8,520 bases of DNA from Bacillota bacterium. Its GTDB lineage: Bacteria; Bacillota_E; Sulfobacillia; Sulfobacillales; Sulfobacillaceae. The stretch covers positions 1 through 8,520 of the forward strand of contig JAKADJ010000086.1 in the NCBI GenBank assembly GCA_021820645.1, read 5' to 3'. Positions 6,461 through 8,520 of the stretch are shown piece by piece; the stretch's first letter is position 1, and every line of letters starts with the position of its first letter. Both the position numbers and the translations under genes were made by a program. The notes under the pieces were generated by a model that had not been told where the DNA came from, did not search any database, and saw only the letters and a program-made list of their open reading frames with translations.

Positions 6461-6474
6461 AGGGGTGTTTTGAC
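6435..6474. promoter_or_regulatory. Candidate operator repeats over the 321-aa gene promoter
   Basis: Two motifs overlap the promoter. ATAGACT occurs as a direct repeat at 6435-6441 and 6445-6451, ten bases (one helical turn) apart, mainly in the -10/-35 spacer. GTCAAA (6456-6461) and TTTGAC (6469-6474) form a perfect 6-bp inverted repeat with a 7-nt spacer across the -35 box. The product's own HTH domain is an obvious candidate binder, but this is inference. Confidence 0.35.
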
Positions 6475-6654
6475 TATTTCTTTTTGCCGTGGGTTTGGTT
6501 CATTATTGATGTCATTATCTAGGCAGTGCTGAGGGTAACCCCGGAGAACCAGCGGGGGTAAGGGCTTCGGCATAGTTCTGCTAACCCGCACGGTGGATGC
6601 GCAAGAGCCAAGAGTACGTCCCAGTTGTTCGGACGTGTTGGGGGATTTTGCCAT
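6457..6654 (-). CDS. 65-aa orphan protein with a strong ribosome binding site
   Basis: I do not recognise this gene. ATG at 6652-6654 is preceded by GGAGGG (6663-6668) at 8-nt spacing, and the TGA is at 6457-6459. The product starts MAKSPNTSEQLGRTLG, has a Ser/Thr/Arg stretch (STVRVSRTMP) and a Pro-rich centre (MPKPLPPLVLRGYPQ), and ends in a polar, charged tail (DNDINNEPNPRQKEIVK). It has two cysteines and no membrane segment. It is probably unstructured or a small partner protein. Its frame is open upstream to 6819, but the promoter and leader lie there, so the shorter form is preferred. The 59 bases to the next gene contain that gene's promoter, so both independent and read-through expression are possible. 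Confidence 0.5.
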   Translation of the reverse strand: MAKSPNTSEQLGRTLGSCASTVRVSRTMPKPLPPLVLRGYPQHCLDNDINNEPNPRQKEIVKTPL

Positions 6655-6795
6655 AGTTAATTCCCTCCAAAAATAGAAGTGAGAGCCGGTGTGGCGGCTC
6701 TCGGTGGTCGTTAGCGTTCCATGCCCGAGTGAAGAGGTGCTCGGGATCATGACACGGAAGGCGGGACGCCTTAGCGCACGAAAAAAAGCCCTTGG
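6655..6795 (-). promoter_or_regulatory. Structured ~140-nt 5' leader of the 65-aa ORF
   Basis: Three perfect hairpins stand in a row on the - strand. AAGGCG/CGCCTT has a 3-nt loop (6758-6772), CCCGAG/CTCGGG has a 10-nt loop (6724-6745), and GAGAGCCG/CGGCTCTC has a 6-nt loop (6681-6702). The last ends 13 bases before the GGAGGG site, with a short U-rich stretch between. The arrangement resembles a cis-regulatory leader, but it matches no riboswitch or T-box motif that I know. Confidence 0.4.
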
Positions 6796-6801
6796 GGGCA
6801 A

Positions 6802-6830
6802 ATTATAAGCGGGGCTCACCCCACGTTCAA
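6802..6830 (-). promoter_or_regulatory. Sigma-A promoter for the leader and 65-aa ORF
   Basis: On the - strand, TTGAAC (6825-6830) and TATAAT (6802-6807) are separated by 17 bp. The expected start is near 6793-6795. It lies between the cupin stop codon (6878) and the structured leader. Confidence 0.7.
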
Positions 6831-6877
6831 GAAAGCCTCGGTTCCCTTTCCCTCAAGAGGATGGGATTCGCACCTTG

Positions 6878-7174
6878 TTAAAGGTAGTCCTCTCGAGGGG
6901 GACTAAAACTGTTAATATCGATAGTATCTTCGAGAGCCACGGCAGAATGTTCCTGATTCGGAGGGATTACCAAAGAATCTCTAGGGCGCAACACGATGTC
7001 CTTCCCTTCCAGGGTATAACGTAAGCCGCCAGACACAATATAGCTGGATTGTTCATGCATGTGCCTGTGTGTGGGGACCACGGCTCCTGCCTGAAATGTG
7101 AACCGTACGACCATAAGGTTCTCGCCGGTGGCCAGAGATTCTCTCCATACTCCTTCCGTCACGGGTATTTTCAC
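6878..7174 (-). CDS. Small cupin-domain protein, 98 aa
   Basis: This is a single-domain cupin_2 protein. Motif 1 is THRHMHEQSSYIVSG, with likely metal ligands His36, His38 and Gln42. Motif 2 is PPNQEHSA, with His76. The C-terminus FSPPREDYL is typical of many small stand-alone cupins. The start chosen is GTG at 7172-7174, because AAAGGTGGG lies six bases upstream; ATG at 7201 and TTG at 7207 are in frame but have no ribosome binding site. Such proteins bind a divalent metal and act as small-molecule enzymes or sensors, so the substrate cannot be told from sequence. All key residues are present and the gene looks intact. It stands on the same strand as the membrane unit downstream, but that unit has its own promoter. 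Confidence 0.88.
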   Translation of the reverse strand: MKIPVTEGVWRESLATGENLMVVRFTFQAGAVVPTHRHMHEQSSYIVSGGLRYTLEGKDIVLRPRDSLVIPPNQEHSAVALEDTIDINSFSPPREDYL

Positions 7175-7335
7175 ATTTATCCCACCTTTCGGTTTTAACA
7201 TCTGCAAACTTATTCCGCTAGGATTACTTCTCCTAACACATCACTTTCGTGGTACTATTTTTATCCATCGCCGATCACATGCTCCTTTCCATGTCGTCGA
7301 TCCAGAGCTTGTGTTCGCAACCCCATTCTACATCA

Positions 7336-7354
7336 CCCCGGTTACATTACGGGG
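7336..7354 (-). terminator. Small hairpin overlapping the stop of recombinase copy 2
   Basis: CCCCG (7336-7340) pairs with CGGGG (7350-7354) around a 9-nt loop. It overlaps the recombinase stop codon at 7347-7349. No T-run follows on the - strand, so termination is uncertain. Confidence 0.3.
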
Positions 7355-7742
7355 TTTGACGCACTGCCCGTTGCAGGGTCGCAAGGGCGATTCCCACTTC
7401 TTTGGCCGCCCTGCGGTAACTTTTCTCGCCTGATCGGACCTGTTGCACTGCCCGTGTCAGAGCCCTCGCACGTTGGGGATCGTCTGTGACTTTTGGTCGG
7501 CCTATTTGTTTTCCTTCCCTTTTAGCCCGTTCCATCCTCGCTGTCACCCGTTCCCGAATAAGCTCCAACTCAAACTCGGCCAAACTCGCTAACAGATTCA
7601 GGACCAATCGGCCTAACGCCGTGGTGGTGTCAAATCCTTCTTGGGTGCTCAAGAATCCCACATTCAGCGGATCCCACACGGCTGACGTGTCGTGCATGTG
7701 CTTCACCGACCGAAAAGCCCGGTCGAGCTAAAAAACCAAGAT
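7347..7742 (-). pseudogene. Serine recombinase remnant, copy 2: N-terminus missing, one nonsense codon
   Basis: The retained part runs LDRAFRSVKHMHDTSAVWDP, GFLSTQEGFDTTTAL, GRLVLNLLASLAEFELELIRERV and a C-terminal helix-turn-helix (YRRAAKEVGIALATLQRAV), ending RQTP. It is homologous throughout to copy 1 at 4152-4770 but diverged, and it keeps the GRLVL residues that copy 1 has lost. Upstream, the frame reads ILVF then TAG where copy 1 has AAA (Lys) before LDRAFR, so a Lys codon AAG has probably become TAG. Beyond about 7742 the homology fades, so the catalytic serine region (about 70 residues) is gone. Translation could only start at the internal ATG (7704-7706) and would give a DNA-binding fragment without a catalytic site. 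Confidence 0.82.
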
Positions 7743-7745
7743 GCA

Positions 7746-7778
7746 CCAACCGAACACAAGACCGTTGTGTCTGGTTGG
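7746..7778. repeat. Imperfect hairpin at the recombinase remnant/integrase junction
   Basis: CCAACC (7746-7751) pairs with GGTTGG (7773-7778), and inside it ACACAA (7754-7759) pairs with TTGTGT (7765-7770) around a 5-nt loop. It sits exactly where homology to recombinase copy 1 ends and before the tyrosine recombinase, so it may be a recombination site or an integrase binding site. No function is shown. Confidence 0.35.
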
Positions 7779-7931
7779 CGATCCACCCTCGCGCATCGCC
7801 CCCCCACGTTGGGGTACGGGGCTTTTCGGGGATCCATCGAGATCCTGGCCGCACGGTGCCGGAAATTTTTCTGGCCGAACAAGACACAATGGCCTATAGG
7901 CATACCGTTATGTTCACTTATAATGAGGGGT

Positions 7932-8501
7932 ATGAACACAGTCGAACCGATCCGGTCCAAAGAGCAAATTGCCGCCATGAAAAAAATCTTGATCGCCACC
8001 AATCTCCGCGATGCCGCCTGGTTTAGCGTCGGGATTAATACCGGACTGCGGATCAGCGATGTGTTGGCTTTGCGCCTTGGCGATGTGCGGCGCACCAAGA
8101 CCCAATGGCAGGACCGTATTGTGGTCGTGGAACACAAAACCGGCAAACGCAAGGACTTCCCCCTGAACACCAGTGTCAAGCAGATCTTGGGCACCTATCT
8201 GGCGACGCGCCCCGAGGCGGTTCTGAGTGATCCGTTGTTTCCGTCGCGCTCGGGCGGGGGGCCCCTCCAACGGGGTCAGGCGTGGGCCATTTTGCATCGG
8301 GCGGCCCGACTTGCCGGGATCACCGACCCCATTGGCACCCACACTTTACGTAAGACCTTTGGTTACTGGGCCTGGCGCTCCGGGGTAGATTTAGCCATCA
8401 TTCAAGACTTGCTGAATCACAGCAGCCCCGGCACGACTTTGGCCTACATCGGCATTCGCCGCGAGGATCGGGATGCCGTGTATTTGGGACTGAATTTGTG
8501 A
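7932..8501 (+). CDS. Short tyrosine recombinase/integrase, catalytic domain only (189 aa)
   Basis: This protein has the full catalytic set of a tyrosine recombinase: Arg40 in GLRISDV, Lys69 in EHKTGK, His137 and Arg140 in the HTLR box, His163 in LLNHSSPGTT and the nucleophile Tyr172 in LAYIGI. At 189 aa it lacks the N-terminal SAM-like core-binding domain of phage integrases, as do some short Bacillota integrases (YoeC-like). ATG at 7932 is chosen; ATG at 7923 adds three residues. GAGGGG lies only one base before ATG 7932, too close for normal use. A TATAAT at 7919-7924 would place the transcript start almost on ATG 7932, suggesting a leaderless message. The frame is open further left, but that part overlaps the recombinase remnant and looks noncoding. 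It seems to be the only intact recombinase in the window. Confidence 0.85.
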   Translation: MNTVEPIRSKEQIAAMKKILIATNLRDAAWFSVGINTGLRISDVLALRLGDVRRTKTQWQDRIVVVEHKTGKRKDFPLNTSVKQILGTYLATRPEAVLSDPLFPSRSGGGPLQRGQAWAILHRAARLAGITDPIGTHTLRKTFGYWAWRSGVDLAIIQDLLNHSSPGTTLAYIGIRREDRDAVYLGLNL

Positions 8502-8520
8502 GGTTTACTGTTCGGATTCA

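Noticed and set aside
6781..6800. GCCC-CCAA-GGGC followed by a T7 run on the - strand, like an intrinsic terminator
   Set aside because: The stem is only four base pairs and coincides with the predicted transcription start of the 6802-6830 promoter, so it would not form in that transcript.
6846..6876. A GGTGCGAATCCC string on the - strand resembling a tRNA T-loop
   Set aside because: The T-loop consensus TTCGAAT is not met and no acceptor, D or anticodon arms are found around it.
1..8520. CRISPR arrays, rRNA or complete tRNA genes
   Set aside because: No regularly spaced repeats and no rRNA or cloverleaf-like sequences were seen on either strand.

Overview
The window looks like an accessory, mobile-element-rich stretch of a Gram-positive (Bacillota-type) bacterium. 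Ribosome binding sites are strong and Bacillus-like (AAAGGAGG, GGAGGG), and two sigma-A-type promoters have near-consensus boxes with exact 17-bp spacing. A Sulfobacillus-like thermoacidophile is my guess from the flavour of the IS elements and proteins, but nothing in the sequence proves it.

Left part (1-4128): the C-terminus of a TPR-like protein (+) is followed by a frameshifted ISL3-family transposase (-). Next comes an A+T-richer patch with one small orphan gene (-) and a possible decayed ORF. An IS110-family element (+) follows; its transposase has a one-base frameshift near its start, and its roughly 300-nt upstream leader is rich in hairpins and could encode a bridge RNA. A perfect 40-bp palindrome sits at the left of that leader.

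Middle (4152-7174): a serine recombinase pseudogene (-) lies directly downstream of a decayed ORF pair. Then comes the most interesting block, all on the - strand. A sigma-A promoter at 6802-6830 drives a ~140-nt hairpin-rich leader and a 65-aa orphan ORF. A second consensus promoter (6432-6460), with candidate operator repeats, drives a 321-aa protein built as HTH, Ig-like domain, TIR/Rossmann-like domain and C-terminal membrane helix. Twenty-eight bases further on is a 43-aa peptide with a perfect seven-glycine GxxxG zipper, closed by a strong hairpin at 5230-5267. This reads as a compact membrane-associated transcription unit of unknown function. A cupin gene (-) lies upstream of the block.

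Right part (7347-8501): a second serine recombinase remnant, paralogous to the first and in the same orientation, is truncated at its N-terminus and carries a nonsense codon. It abuts a divergent, apparently intact tyrosine recombinase of only 189 aa (catalytic domain alone). Three transposase/recombinase genes carry one-base shifts and a fourth carries a nonsense codon. The region is therefore a graveyard of mobile elements around a small intact cargo block, or else the sequence contains indel errors.
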